Below are positions 29,755-38,890 of a stretch of 64,000 bases of DNA, piece after piece. The first letter of the stretch is position 1. Every line of letters starts with the position of its first letter. The position numbers and the translations under genes were made by a program. Location of the stretch: contig NZ_KE340376.1 in the NCBI RefSeq assembly GCF_000413935.1, forward strand, positions 287,711-351,710. Reading direction: 5' to 3'. The notes below the pieces were generated by a model. That model worked only from the letters and a program-made list of their open reading frames with translations. It ran no database searches and was not told where the DNA came from. The stretch comes from Acinetobacter colistiniresistens. Its GTDB lineage: Bacteria > Pseudomonadota > Gammaproteobacteria > Pseudomonadales > Moraxellaceae.

Positions 29755-29825
29755 GTATATTTACCTAAACGATATCAGCGCTAGAAAATGCTGTGCATTA
29801 TTTGCACAACCCAATCTATAAGAAA

Positions 29826-29860
29826 TAAAAAACCAGATAAGTAGTATACCACTTATCTGG
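29826..29860 (-). terminator. Intrinsic terminator of ndk
   Basis: A 10-bp stem CCAGATAAGT/ACTTATCTGG (29833-29842 with 29851-29860) is followed on the minus strand by a T run. It begins 16 bp past the ndk stop. Confidence 0.9.
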
Positions 29861-29875
29861 CTTGAATACTTTGGA

Positions 29876-30307
29876 TTAACGAGTGCGTGGGCAAATCTCG
29901 TTATCAGCAAAGAAGTAAGCGATTTCACGCTCAGCAGAAGCAACTGAGTCAGAACCGTGAGCAGCATTTTCGTCGATGCTTACAGCGAAGTCTGCACGAA
30001 TTGTACCTGGAGCCGCTTCTTTAGGATTCGTCGCACCTAAGATGTCACGGTGAGCAAGAACTGCGTTTTCGCCTTCAAGAACTGAAACAACCACTGGGCC
30101 AGAAGTCATGAATGCAACGAGGTCAGCAAAGAAACCGCGTTCTTTGTGCTCTGCATAGAAACCTTCAGCATCTGCTTGAGAAAGGTGTTTCATTTTAGTT
30201 GCAACAATTTTCAAACCTGATTTTTCGAAACGAGCAAAGATGTCGCCGATGTGGTTTTTAGAAACTGCATCTGGTTTTACGATAGATAAAGTGCGTTCAA
30301 TCGCCAT
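29876..30307 (-). CDS. ndk: Nucleoside-diphosphate kinase
   Basis: Ndk balances nucleoside triphosphate pools by passing phosphate through an active-site histidine. The 143-residue protein is the normal length, starting [14 protein letters not shown]. It has the phospho-histidine motif [19 protein letters not shown] near residue 117. It is a single-gene unit with its own promoter and terminator. Confidence 0.97.
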   Translation of the reverse strand: MAIERTLSIVKPDAVSKNHIGDIFARFEKSGLKIVATKMKHLSQADAEGFYAEHKERGFFADLVAFMTSGPVVVSVLEGENAVLAHRDILGATNPKEAAPGTIRADFAVSIDENAAHGSDSVASAEREIAYFFADNEICPRTR

Positions 30308-30348
30308 GATTGACTCCTATTATGGTCTAAACTAAAAAAATTTGCCGC

Positions 30349-30377
30349 ATTATACCGATGTCATCGCCAATAATCAG
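30349..30377 (-). promoter_or_regulatory. Probable ndk promoter
   Basis: On the minus strand a perfect -10 TATAAT (30349-30354) lies 17 bp from a weak -35 CTGATT (30372-30377). The start region is about 35 bp before the ndk ATG. Confidence 0.55.
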
Positions 30378-30415
30378 CTTGAATATGCAAAAGTTCCGCG
30401 ATTTCTGACGAATTT

Positions 30416-30616
30416 TTAACGAACTTCATCTAACCATGCCATTTGAATGGCTTCAAGCAAACCTTCCGTCGATTTATTCGGATCATCACTAAAATCAGGC
30501 AAGGCACACACCCATGCATGTAGATCAGTAAAACGAATCCATTGAGGATCTACTTCTGGATGTGCTTCGGTGAGTTCAATCGCAATATCAATCGTATCCG
30601 TCCAACGTAAGCCCAT
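30416..30616 (-). CDS. iscX: Iron-sulphur assembly protein IscX
   Basis: IscX is a small acidic adaptor that binds the cysteine desulfurase IscS and iron. The 66-residue protein has the family pattern LRWTDTIDIAIELTEAHPEV and ends in ILEAIQMAW-like LLEAIQMAWLDE. It is far from any isc operon in this window and stands next to ndk. Confidence 0.92.
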   Translation of the reverse strand: MGLRWTDTIDIAIELTEAHPEVDPQWIRFTDLHAWVCALPDFSDDPNKSTEGLLEAIQMAWLDEVR

Positions 30617-30711
30617 ATAACAACCTAAATCAATCTGTATCGTTGAGCGTACTTTAACAAAACACCTGATTTAAGAGATAGTGTTCTGTTACTAAATTCT
30701 TGTTAAAAGAC

Positions 30712-31263
30712 TTATAACGCCATATGAAAGCTCGGTGCGAGTAAAATGATCGCACTGGCAACCGATGCACCAATCATGGCTCCCACAATCACATCACTAG
30801 GATAGTGCAGACCTAATATCATGCGGGACAATGCAACCAAGATGGTAAATGGCAGCATTAAAATCAATAACAAGGGTTGGATATACCCCAAAGTAATGGT
30901 GACCATCACGGCATGTAAAGTATGGCCTGAGGGAAAACTAAAGTGGTCTAGCGGACGCTCTCCCAAGACAATGACCTGATGCACCTGATACGGTCTTGGG
31001 CGGGTGGTTTTATTTTTCAGAAATTTATAAATCAGGGTACCGATAGAACCCGCTCCAACCAGATATAATAGCTGCAGACCGTACGCCCAGCCTTGCATTG
31101 CCCATACTGACAACAACATGGCATACCAAAATGGCCCATCGCCCAAACGACTAATCGTTTTAAAAAATAAGGCGACACGTTGTGATTGAGAGAGATGATT
31201 CAGATAGAGACACCCTTTTAAATCCAAATCTAGTATTTTTATTTTTGCATTTTGAAGATTCAT
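30712..31263 (-). CDS. PAP2-family phosphatase
   Basis: This 183-residue inner-membrane protein contains the three acid-phosphatase motifs of the PAP2 family: KNKTTRPRP, then FPSGHTLHAV, then SRMILGLHYPSDVI. Several membrane helices surround them. Members dephosphorylate lipid phosphates such as undecaprenyl pyrophosphate or phosphatidate at the periplasmic face. It follows a glycosyltransferase gene by 38 bp on the same strand, so a shared role in envelope lipids is plausible, with the substrate unknown. Confidence 0.88.
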   Translation of the reverse strand: MNLQNAKIKILDLDLKGCLYLNHLSQSQRVALFFKTISRLGDGPFWYAMLLSVWAMQGWAYGLQLLYLVGAGSIGTLIYKFLKNKTTRPRPYQVHQVIVLGERPLDHFSFPSGHTLHAVMVTITLGYIQPLLLILMLPFTILVALSRMILGLHYPSDVIVGAMIGASVASAIILLAPSFHMAL

Positions 31264-31301
31264 ACTCTTTCTCCTCTTTTTGAGAATACTTTAAGTCGTG
31301 G

Positions 31302-32603
31302 TCATGGGAGACTCCTCACGACTTGATACAATGCTTGTTCTAATTGTTGTACTGGAAACTGCCAACTGCTCTGCTGGACACTTTCACTTGCGAGTAAACC
31401 CATTGCTCTTAATTGCGGCAGCGCGGGTAAATCACAAATTGACTGCATTAAATCTGTTGTATGTCCAAGTGGACTCAACCATCCTGTGACATCATGTTTG
31501 ACATGCTGATGGGCGCAGACATAGTCATAAGCTACTACAGCCAAGCCACTGGCAATCGCCTCTAAAACCACATTACCAAAGGTATCGGCTTGGCTGGCAA
31601 AGGCAAATACATCGGCACTGGCGTAGGCTGCCGAAAGCGCTTGCCCACTTAAACTGCCCATAAAGATCACATCATCAGATTGCGCCATTTTTCCAAGACG
31701 TACACGATCTGGGCCATCGCCAACAATCACAAATTTGATATTTCTGCCTTGTCGGGCCTGCAAGGTGTGGAAGCTTTTGATCAGCACATCGACTTCTTTT
31801 TCTGGGGATAACCGCCCTACAGAGAGCATGACTCGCGTTTCTGCATCAGCACCCCACTGTTGGCGAAGTTGCTGTGAGCGATGCTGAGGTGAAAATTTTA
31901 CGGTATCGACACCGCGACCCACCACCACCAAAGGACAAGTCACACCAAAACCGCGCAAGGCTTGTTCGGTATATTGACTTGGCACACAGGTCACATCGGT
32001 GCTGTTATGAAACCAAGTTAAATAGCGCTGGATTGGTTTGACTAAAAAAGCCAGATCAAAGAAGCGACTAAAATCATGAAAGGCTGAATGGAAGCCACTA
32101 GAGACTGCGATTTTTCTCGACTTAGCGGCTTGTAATGCGGTTAACCCTAACGGGCCTTCAGTTACAATATGCACCACATCTGGCGCAAACTTTTCAAAAG
32201 CTTTTGAAACTTTGAGATATTGTGGCCAGCCAAACTGAATACTTGGATATTTAGGAATCGGCTGAGACATGACCAGACATTCCTGCTCTGGATGAAATTC
32301 GGTACACACTTCTTTTTGTATCGGGCGTACCAATAAAATTTTATGTCCAAGCTTTTGTAGGCCTTGGCACAATTGCATCATCGACAGAGCCACACCATTA
32401 ATTTCTGGTGGCCAAGTTTCAGTCACAATGGCAATGCGGAGACGAGGACGAACCAAATCACGCAGTTCAGACAATTCATCTTGTTTATTTTTGAGTTGTT
32501 TCCTTTTAAAGTAGAATTTAAAATTTTCAGGAAACTCTTGCTTGAATAGAGATGTAGCGTATGTACTCTGCATATCGCCATCCATTTGTGTCGTTATTTT
32601 CAT
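31302..32603 (-). CDS. Family 4 glycosyltransferase (GT-B fold)
   Basis: This 433-residue protein has an N-terminal acceptor domain starting at RIAIVTETWPPEINGVALSM and a donor domain with VMLSVGRLSPEKEVDVLI, FVIVGDGPDR and the Glu-X7-Glu type site in ADTFGNVVLEAIASGLAV. This pattern is typical of GDP-mannose or UDP-sugar dependent transferases acting on diacylglycerol or lipid carriers. The first about 50 residues are extra. It lies upstream of a PAP2 phosphatase in one probable unit, suggesting glycolipid synthesis. Confidence 0.88.
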   Translation of the reverse strand: MKITTQMDGDMQSTYATSLFKQEFPENFKFYFKRKQLKNKQDELSELRDLVRPRLRIAIVTETWPPEINGVALSMMQLCQGLQKLGHKILLVRPIQKEVCTEFHPEQECLVMSQPIPKYPSIQFGWPQYLKVSKAFEKFAPDVVHIVTEGPLGLTALQAAKSRKIAVSSGFHSAFHDFSRFFDLAFLVKPIQRYLTWFHNSTDVTCVPSQYTEQALRGFGVTCPLVVVGRGVDTVKFSPQHRSQQLRQQWGADAETRVMLSVGRLSPEKEVDVLIKSFHTLQARQGRNIKFVIVGDGPDRVRLGKMAQSDDVIFMGSLSGQALSAAYASADVFAFASQADTFGNVVLEAIASGLAVVAYDYVCAHQHVKHDVTGWLSPLGHTTDLMQSICDLPALPQLRAMGLLASESVQQSSWQFPVQQLEQALYQVVRSLP

Positions 32604-32669
32604 GTTTTCAGCATAAAAATATTTTTTGACACTTTAATGATCAGTCTATGACAGTTTTTTGACAGCCTT

Positions 32670-32709
32670 AAAATAAAAAATGCCCAATTTCAAGCTGAAA
32701 GTGGGCATT
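32670..32709 (-). terminator. Intrinsic terminator of the pdxA-rsmA-apaH run
   Basis: The stem AATGCCCA/TGGGCATT (32679-32686 with 32702-32709) has inner pairing TTTCA/TGAAA and is followed on the minus strand by a T run. Confidence 0.85.
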
Positions 32710-32729
32710 CAAAAGAAGTTGATGCTGCA

Positions 32730-33572
32730 TCAAGCCAAAGGATTATCTACTGCAAAAAGCTGCTGATCTTCCAAACGGAATGCCATTAATTGCTGTCCCC
32801 AAACACAGCCCCCATCGACATTTTGAATTTGAGCGCTAATGGTCTTGCCCTGTAAAGCCGCCCAATGTCCGAAAATCAATTGATGGCTTTGTGCTGCCTG
32901 ACTTTCAAACTCAAACCATGGTTGAAAACCTGCTGGCATCGGTGCATCTAAGGCATCTTTAAAATCAAACTCTAAACGCCCTGTTACATCGGTTAAACGC
33001 ATTCGGGTCAGATAATTGGTAATGCAACGTAAACGCGGCATGCCTGTAAGTTCATCTGACCATAGATCAGGCTGCGAGCCATACATCTCTGCAAGAAAAC
33101 CATCCAATACTGACAAGTCTTCATGCGCAACAACCTGTTGCACTTCTTTCGCCAGCGCAACCGTTTGCTCTGCACTCCAGATACATGGCACACCCGCATG
33201 GGTAATTAAGGTGTGTGCATTCGGAGATAGACTCAACGGCTGCTTGCGCAACCAGTCAATCAGTTCATCCCCATCAATGGCATCAATCACCTCTTGGGTG
33301 TGATCCTTGTCTTTGGCCTTTTTAAAACCACGAGCACAGGCAATCAGAGTTAAATCATGGTTACCCAACACCGTCGCTGCGGCGCCACGATCAGCCAGCT
33401 TTTTAATAAAGCGTAATGTACCAACCGAGTTCTCGCCACGTGCAACCAAGTCACCAGCAAACCATAAAAAGTCTTGGTCTGGATCAAAACGGATTTCTTT
33501 CAGCAACGCTTTCAATGCTTCGAAACAGCCTTGAACATCACCAATGACGTAGTTATAGCGTTTAGACATCAA
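32730..33572 (-). CDS. apaH: Bis(5'-nucleosyl)-tetraphosphatase, symmetrical
   Basis: ApaH splits Ap4A into two ADP and can also decap NpnN-RNA. The 280-residue metallophosphoesterase shows VIGDVQGCFEALKALL, FAGDLVARGENSVGTL and VLGNHDLTLIA, the metal-binding motifs in the expected order. The start overlaps the rsmA stop by 4 bases (ATGA), giving coupled translation. Confidence 0.96.
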   Translation of the reverse strand: MMSKRYNYVIGDVQGCFEALKALLKEIRFDPDQDFLWFAGDLVARGENSVGTLRFIKKLADRGAAATVLGNHDLTLIACARGFKKAKDKDHTQEVIDAIDGDELIDWLRKQPLSLSPNAHTLITHAGVPCIWSAEQTVALAKEVQQVVAHEDLSVLDGFLAEMYGSQPDLWSDELTGMPRLRCITNYLTRMRLTDVTGRLEFDFKDALDAPMPAGFQPWFEFESQAAQSHQLIFGHWAALQGKTISAQIQNVDGGCVWGQQLMAFRLEDQQLFAVDNPLA

Positions 33573-34381
33573 GCCACCATCTGATCAGAGAGCGCAACGA
33601 AATCTGCCAAACTTAAGGTTTCTGGACGCGCCATTGGATCAACACCTGCTTTTTCAAAGCCATCCTCCACCAACATCCCTTTTAAGCTATTGCGCAAAGT
33701 CTTGCGACGCTGGGTAAACACATGACCCACTAAACGCGCCAATGCTTTTTCATTCTTTGCCACAATTGGTTTAACATCATAGGGTTCTAAACGGAAAACC
33801 GCCGATGTTACTTTTGGTGGTGGATTAAATGAGCCTGGTGGCACTTCAAACAAGAAGGTTGGCTTACAGTAATACTGGATCATCACCGATAAACGGCCAT
33901 ACTCTTTGGTATTTGGCGTTGCCGTAATACGATCCACCACCTCTTTTTGCAACATGAAATGCATGTCTTTCACTTTGTCGCCAAACTCCAAGAGATGGAA
34001 CAGCAAGGGTGTTGAAATGTTATAAGGCAAATTCCCAACCACACGCAGTGGACGACCCTCCTGAAATAGTTGGGTAAAGTCGTACTTCAAAGCATCTGCT
34101 TCAACAATGGTTAAACGTTCAGGATGTGGCACGCGTCCTGGTAAGCCCGCTGCCAAATCACGGTCTAGCTCAACCACAGTCAACGCATCACACTCACCAA
34201 TTAACGGTGAGGTCAAGGCCGCCAAACCCGGGCCGATTTCAACAATGTTTTCGCCCGCACGAGGATTTACTGAGCGTACAATTTTGGCAATCACACGTTG
34301 ATCATGTAAAAAGTTTTGACCAAAACGTTTTCGAGCCTGATGCCCTTCATCTTTAGGGTTTAGGGCATTAATTTGATACAT
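33569..34381 (-). CDS. rsmA: 16S rRNA (adenine 1518/1519-N6) dimethyltransferase
   Basis: RsmA dimethylates two adjacent adenines in helix 45 of 16S rRNA. The 270-residue protein has RKRFGQNFLHDQRVIAKIV, the SAM site VEIGPGLAALTSPL and the catalytic NLPYNISTPLLFHL. It follows pdxA by 31 bp and overlaps apaH, the classic pdxA-rsmA-apaH arrangement. Confidence 0.96.
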   Translation of the reverse strand: MYQINALNPKDEGHQARKRFGQNFLHDQRVIAKIVRSVNPRAGENIVEIGPGLAALTSPLIGECDALTVVELDRDLAAGLPGRVPHPERLTIVEADALKYDFTQLFQEGRPLRVVGNLPYNISTPLLFHLLEFGDKVKDMHFMLQKEVVDRITATPNTKEYGRLSVMIQYYCKPTFLFEVPPGSFNPPPKVTSAVFRLEPYDVKPIVAKNEKALARLVGHVFTQRRKTLRNSLKGMLVEDGFEKAGVDPMARPETLSLADFVALSDQMVA

Positions 34382-34412
34382 AATAATTCCAACGTGAATA
34401 ATTTCTTGCCCA

Positions 34413-35381
34413 TCACTGACGGGCTAAATCAAGTGCTAAATCCACTGCAACATGCAAGCTTGATGCTTTTGCCTGTCCAGTGCCTGCAAGAGAAAGTGCT
34501 GTACCATGATCGACCGAGGTTCGAATAAATGGCAAGCCTAATGTAATGTTTACTGCTTCACCAAAGCCTTGTGATTTTAGCACAGGTAGACCTTGATCGT
34601 GATACATCGCTAAAACAGCATCCGCATCTTTTAGATTTTCTGGGGTAAATAAGGTATCCGCAGGTAGGCTGAGACTGATATGCAGCCCCTGTGTACGATA
34701 CGTTTCCAATACAGGATTGATCACTTCAATTTCTTCATGGCCTAAATAGCCATCCTCACCTGCATGAGGATTTAAACCACAGACTAAAATACGTGGCTGA
34801 GCGATTTTAAATTTGGTTTTTAAGTCGTGAATCAGAATATCAATCACTTGATGCAGACGCGCTTTGGTAATCGCATCAGGTACATCCCGTAACGGTAAAT
34901 GGGTCGTTGCCAAGGCGACACGCAATGTTTTGGTCGCCAACATCATCACCACACGATCCACACCTGCAAACTCTTGGTAATACTCGGTATGTCCACTAAA
35001 AGCGATGCCTGCATCATTGATAATTGACTTTTGTACGGGTGCAGTAGCCACCCCTACACTCTGGCCTGACATGGCATAATCAGCTGAGCGACGTAGCTGC
35101 TCCAATACATAAGCGGCATTGGCTGAATCTAGTTGCCCTAAAACAACAGGCTTGGTTAAAGCGACATGTTCAACAAACAGTTGCCCTTTTCGGCTGGATT
35201 GTGCCTGCCCTTGATATGTAATCAGTTCAACATCAATCCCTAACTGATTGGCACGTTGTTGCAACATCTGCAAATCGGCCAGAATAACCAATGGTCGCTC
35301 ATCAACACGCTCAGCCAGACTAAGACAGATATCTGGGCCAATGCCCGCAGGTTCGCCTGAAGTGACATATAAAGGAAGCAT
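34413..35381 (-). CDS. pdxA: 4-hydroxythreonine-4-phosphate dehydrogenase
   Basis: PdxA oxidises 4-phosphohydroxythreonine on the DXP-dependent route to pyridoxal phosphate. The 322-residue protein begins MLPLYVTSGEPAGIGPDI and shows SGHTEYYQEF, LNPHAGEDGYLGHEE and MYHDQGLPVLK with metal-binding histidines. It is the first gene of the pdxA-rsmA-apaH run. Confidence 0.95.
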   Translation of the reverse strand: MLPLYVTSGEPAGIGPDICLSLAERVDERPLVILADLQMLQQRANQLGIDVELITYQGQAQSSRKGQLFVEHVALTKPVVLGQLDSANAAYVLEQLRRSADYAMSGQSVGVATAPVQKSIINDAGIAFSGHTEYYQEFAGVDRVVMMLATKTLRVALATTHLPLRDVPDAITKARLHQVIDILIHDLKTKFKIAQPRILVCGLNPHAGEDGYLGHEEIEVINPVLETYRTQGLHISLSLPADTLFTPENLKDADAVLAMYHDQGLPVLKSQGFGEAVNITLGLPFIRTSVDHGTALSLAGTGQAKASSLHVAVDLALDLARQ

Positions 35382-35458
35382 CGATAGCGCCCATGTTTTG
35401 ATTTAAGGCTTAGTGTAACCAAAATCTAAAAGCAGCTACAGCCCTGCATTTTTATAAA

Positions 35459-36091
35459 TTATTTCACTTCAGGATTTATGGTCGCTTTGGGTAGATTTTG
35501 TGGCACTAAATTGGAGGGCACAAACTCAACCTTCCGCGTCCATGGATTAATTTTAGGCTGTACTTTCTTCTCTGGCGGTATGCTGGCGACATCTTCCTTT
35601 TTCTCGTTAGCTACCACCGAACTCGCAGCTTTATCAAGCAAAGGATTGCTCACAAGCTCTTTCTTTTCGGCAATCGCAGTTGGCTGTGCCACCTCTTTTT
35701 TCTCCACCGCCGCTGTCGCTACCACAGTGCTTACAGGACGCGTATACGGTGCTGCGATTGAGCCTTGCTTAACCACTGTTTGTGTTGTTGGTTGTGGGAC
35801 CGTTTGGGCGGTTGCAGCAGCGCTTTGTCCTTGCAGATTTATTTGATCAACTGGAATTTCAATCGCTTTCATTTCGGCCGTCACGGCCATTGCCGGATCA
35901 ATATGATCGTTCCCCCGACTTTCCAGCACTTCCAGTTTACGACTGGTTCCCTCTTTGGGCTGAAACTCGGAGTAGTTGGTCACACTGGTCTGATCCACCC
36001 ATTTATATAGTCGTCGCGCATTGGTTTGTGCTGAACAAACGCCGATCAATAATGTGACTACAACAATTTTTGTAGAAAACGACAACTGCAT
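35459..36091 (-). CDS. Secreted or periplasmic protein with DUF4124-like domain
   Basis: From the ATG at 36091 the product has 210 residues. A signal peptide (about residues 1-25, ending near CSAQTNA) is followed by RRLYKWVDQTSVTNYSEFQP, which matches the DUF4124 pattern in which an aromatic-rich motif is read as 'YKWVD..G..HYSD..P'. The rest is low-complexity, rich in Ala, Val, Lys and Thr, and looks disordered. The start at 36103 is four codons longer and less likely. Its role is unknown. It is upstream of pdxA on the same strand with no clear terminator between. Confidence 0.7.
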   Translation of the reverse strand: MQLSFSTKIVVVTLLIGVCSAQTNARRLYKWVDQTSVTNYSEFQPKEGTSRKLEVLESRGNDHIDPAMAVTAEMKAIEIPVDQINLQGQSAAATAQTVPQPTTQTVVKQGSIAAPYTRPVSTVVATAAVEKKEVAQPTAIAEKKELVSNPLLDKAASSVVANEKKEDVASIPPEKKVQPKINPWTRKVEFVPSNLVPQNLPKATINPEVK

Positions 36092-36266
36092 CAAATTCCC
36101 CAAGAGAAGAGGTAAATACTTCTATTTATTTCAAGTGTTTGGTATAAAAATCATAGGGTAAATCCAGTCCTCTCACAACACCCAAAATGTTCTCTTCAAT
36201 TCCGCGCGTGTTAGTTCCCAATTCGGTCACATTGCAGCAAATTCTGGCGTCTCAGGCGAATTTTCC

Positions 36267-36295
36267 TTGTGCGCTTTTATAAACTCATGTAGAAT
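36267..36295 (+). promoter_or_regulatory. Probable rplM promoter
   Basis: A -35 TTGTGC (36267-36272) and a -10 TAGAAT (36290-36295) are separated by exactly 17 bp. They lie about 65 bp before the rplM start and just before the leader hairpin. Confidence 0.65.
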
Positions 36296-36308
36296 TCGGT
36301 CTCCTTTT

Positions 36309-36334
36309 GTTTGGACAGATTTCACCGTCCAAAC
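36309..36334 (+). promoter_or_regulatory. Leader hairpin before rplM
   Basis: An 8-bp perfect inverted repeat GTTTGGAC/GTCCAAAC (36309-36316 with 36327-36334) lies in the 5' leader, 24 bp before the rplM ATG. There is no T run, so it is not a terminator. L13 is known in E. coli to repress its own operon through its leader, and this hairpin is a candidate for the same role. Confidence 0.45.
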
Positions 36335-36358
36335 CAACTATAATAGGTAGTGGTTTAA

Positions 36359-36787
36359 ATGAAAACTCTCAGCGCTAAGCCAGCTGAAGTTCAACACGAC
36401 TGGTATGTTGTTGATGCTTCTGGCAAAACTTTAGGTCGCCTTGCGACTGAAATCGCTCGTCGTTTACGCGGTAAGCACAAAACTTCTTATACTCCTCACG
36501 TTGACACTGGCGACTACATCGTTGTGATCAATGCTGAACACGTTCAAGTGACTGGTAAAAAAGCGCTTGATAAGAAATATTATCGCCATACTGGTTTCCC
36601 TGGTGGTATCCGTGAGACTAACTTCGAGAAGTTAATTGCTCACAAACCTGAAGCAGTTTTAGAAAAAGCTGTTAAAGGTATGTTGCCAAAAGGTCCTCTT
36701 GGTTATGCAATGATCAAAAAAATGAAAGTGTACGCTGGTACTGAGCATCCTCATACTGCTCAACAGCCACAAGTTTTGGACATCTAA
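36359..36787 (+). CDS. rplM: 50S ribosomal protein L13
   Basis: The 142-residue protein is full length and shows [39 protein letters not shown] and [20 protein letters not shown]. It binds 23S rRNA early in assembly. It is followed after 12 bp by rpsI, the universal pairing. Confidence 0.98.
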   Translation: MKTLSAKPAEVQHDWYVVDASGKTLGRLATEIARRLRGKHKTSYTPHVDTGDYIVVINAEHVQVTGKKALDKKYYRHTGFPGGIRETNFEKLIAHKPEAVLEKAVKGMLPKGPLGYAMIKKMKVYAGTEHPHTAQQPQVLDI

Positions 36788-36799
36788 GGGATACAGCAC

Positions 36800-37186
36800 A
36801 TGGCTACTAATTATGGTACAGGTCGCCGTAAGACCGCAACTGCACGTGTTTTCTTATCAGCTGGTACAGGTAAACTCGTAATTAACAACCGTACACTTGA
36901 GCAATATTTCGGTCGTGAAACTGCTCGTATGGTTGTGCGTCAGCCTTTAGAGCTTTTAGAAGTTACTGAAAAATTTGACCTTTACATCACTGTTAAAGGT
37001 GGTGGTATTGGTGGTCAAGCAGGCGCTATCCGTCACGGTATTACTCGTGCATTGATCGCTGCTGACGAAACTTTAAAACCTGCTCTTCGTCAAGCTGGTT
37101 TCGTTACTCGTGATGCTCGTGAAGTTGAACGTAAGAAACTTGGTTTACGTAAAGCACGTAAACGTCCTCAATTCTCTAAACGTTAA
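36800..37186 (+). CDS. rpsI: 30S ribosomal protein S9
   Basis: This 128-residue protein has [15 protein letters not shown] at the N-terminus, [19 protein letters not shown], and the basic tail [14 protein letters not shown] that reaches the P site. It is co-transcribed with rplM. Confidence 0.98.
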   Translation: MATNYGTGRRKTATARVFLSAGTGKLVINNRTLEQYFGRETARMVVRQPLELLEVTEKFDLYITVKGGGIGGQAGAIRHGITRALIAADETLKPALRQAGFVTRDAREVERKKLGLRKARKRPQFSKR

Positions 37187-37204
37187 TCGTTTTACGAATT
37201 GGAC

Positions 37205-37234
37205 AAAAAACCTCGGATTTATCCGAGGTTTTTT
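37205..37234. terminator. Bidirectional terminator after rpsI
   Basis: A 14-bp perfect stem (37205-37218 with 37221-37234; core AACCTCGGAT/ATCCGAGGTT) has A and T runs on its two ends. It serves rpsI and the converging lipoprotein gene. Confidence 0.93.
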
Positions 37235-37249
37235 ATTGCCTAGTCTTAA

Positions 37250-37648
37250 TTATTTCTTTTGAGAACAATCCATCATTGCATCCCCCGAACCATCGGCAGC
37301 AGCAAATTCCGTGATCGTACAGCCATTTTCTTGATAGGTTCTGGTACTTTTCGAAAATTGATGATCTTTAGGAATTGGCGCATTACACGGCTGACCCGTT
37401 TTTTCATTGACCATCTGGATTGGCCCATCGTTATAAATCGTCACTTTACAAGCTTTAACCACATACTGTTTTTTTATACCACCATATTGTGAGTCATCCT
37501 GATCAGCTGCCGCAGCAATCGCAACATCCGTAGCAGCTCTACTCTCCGCTGATGTAGCACGATGCGTCTGCTTGGAGACTGTCTGCGAGCTTGCACAGCC
37601 ACCCAGTAATAACCCAGCACAAAGTGCGGCCAAGTAATATCGTTTCAT
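37250..37648 (-). CDS. Small lipoprotein of unknown function
   Basis: This 132-residue protein starts MKRYYLAALCAGLLLGGCAS, a clear lipoprotein signal with the lipid-bearing Cys at residue 18. The mature part is polar, with four further cysteines (in KACKVTIYN, GQPCNAP, NGCTITEF and MMDCSQKK) that could form two disulphides. It ends in Lys-Lys. It was not recognised as a named family. It is transcribed alone, facing rpsI and away from sspA. Confidence 0.75.
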   Translation of the reverse strand: MKRYYLAALCAGLLLGGCASSQTVSKQTHRATSAESRAATDVAIAAAADQDDSQYGGIKKQYVVKACKVTIYNDGPIQMVNEKTGQPCNAPIPKDHQFSKSTRTYQENGCTITEFAAADGSGDAMMDCSQKK

Positions 37649-37775
37649 TCCCTTCTTCTCTCTTTGAACTTATTGAATCATAAATCTATTCTGTAACAAT
37701 CATATTATTCAGCTTTAAGTGATTTCCAACGTTAATTTTAGTATTCTAAACAGTCAACCATAATTTTTTGGACTT

Positions 37776-38435
37776 ATGTCTCTAGAAAATCCCCCAAGCC
37801 CTGTCCAAGGCATTACGCTTTATAGTCATGCAGATGATTTCCGTTCACACTGGATTCGTTTTTTACTCGCTGAAAAACAAATCAAATATCAACTCATTAT
37901 CACAGACCACGAAGATGAGGATTTAGCGGATCTCAATCCCTATAATCAACTTCCCATGTTGATCGAACAAAATCTGAAGCTGTTCTCGGCCAATGTAATT
38001 GCCGAATATCTAGATGATCGCTATCGTCAAAACAAGCTCTATGCCGATGCGCCCATGGCTCGTGCAGAGCAACGACAATATATCTGGCGTTTTGAGCAAG
38101 ATTGGTTCAAGTTGGCGGATCACATGCTTAGACATGCAGATACATTAGATCAAAAACAACAGCAAAAAGCACAGAAAGAGCTGAGAGATACCTTAATTTC
38201 ACTGACTCCGCTATTTCAGCATTTCCCATTTTTCATGTCAGAAACATTTTCAATTCTCGATTGTATGCTGGCCCCGATCTTCCTTCGGCTGAAAAGTATG
38301 GGGGTTGAATTGCCAGCACAGCACTGTCGGCCTATATTCTTGTATTGTCATCGTATCTTTAGCCGACCATCGTTCATTAAATCAATGACAGCTCAAGAAA
38401 AAAACAGCTACAATGAATTGATTTCTACGATTTAA
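37776..38435 (+). CDS. sspA: Stringent starvation protein A
   Basis: SspA binds RNA polymerase and alters promoter choice in stationary phase and stress. The 219-residue protein has the glutathione-transferase fold: an N-terminal thioredoxin-like part with ITLYSHADDFRSHWIRFLL, then LNPYNQLPMLIE and LFSANVIAEYLDDRY, and an all-helical C-terminal part. It is followed after 14 bp by sspB. Confidence 0.93.
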   Translation: MSLENPPSPVQGITLYSHADDFRSHWIRFLLAEKQIKYQLIITDHEDEDLADLNPYNQLPMLIEQNLKLFSANVIAEYLDDRYRQNKLYADAPMARAEQRQYIWRFEQDWFKLADHMLRHADTLDQKQQQKAQKELRDTLISLTPLFQHFPFFMSETFSILDCMLAPIFLRLKSMGVELPAQHCRPIFLYCHRIFSRPSFIKSMTAQEKNSYNELISTI

Positions 38436-38449
38436 TAAGTTTTTCAATT

Positions 38450-38875
38450 ATGTCTGAGCAAATAACTTTTACGCCGACACGTCCCTATCTTGCTCGCGCC
38501 ATTTATGAATGGATTTGCGATAACCAACTGACGCCCTATTTATTAGTTGATGCAACCCAACCACACACCGATGTGCCTTTGCAATTTGTAAAAGATGGTC
38601 AGATTGTCTTAAACCTTGCACCACACGCCATCCATCAACTCCATATGAGCAATGAAGCGATTACCTTTTCTGCTCGTTTTGGTGGTGTCGCAAAAGAAAT
38701 TTATGTCCCGATTCGTGCGGTACTCGGCATATATGCCAGAGAAAATGGTCAAGGTTTATTTTTTGATCCTTCAGAATATGAAGCACTTACAGAAACAGCT
38801 GTAGCGCCAGCCGAAGAAGCCAAGCAAGAAACTGAACCAACCAAAAAGAAACCTTCACTAAGAATTCTAGATTAA
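38450..38875 (+). CDS. sspB: ClpXP adaptor SspB
   Basis: SspB tethers ssrA-tagged and other substrates to ClpXP. The 141-residue protein starts with RPYLARAIYEWICDNQLTPY and shows VPLQFVKDGQIVLNLAP and FGGVAKEIYVPIRAVLGIYA. A flexible acidic linker leads to the short ClpX-binding tail KKPSLRILD. It is coupled with sspA in the normal order. Confidence 0.95.
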   Translation: MSEQITFTPTRPYLARAIYEWICDNQLTPYLLVDATQPHTDVPLQFVKDGQIVLNLAPHAIHQLHMSNEAITFSARFGGVAKEIYVPIRAVLGIYARENGQGLFFDPSEYEALTETAVAPAEEAKQETEPTKKKPSLRILD

Positions 38876-38890
38876 GCGAGGATAGACACG

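Noticed and set aside
35478..35846. 122-codon frame antisense to the DUF4124-like gene
   Set aside because: It mirrors a low-complexity Ala/Val-rich segment and has no start site signal.
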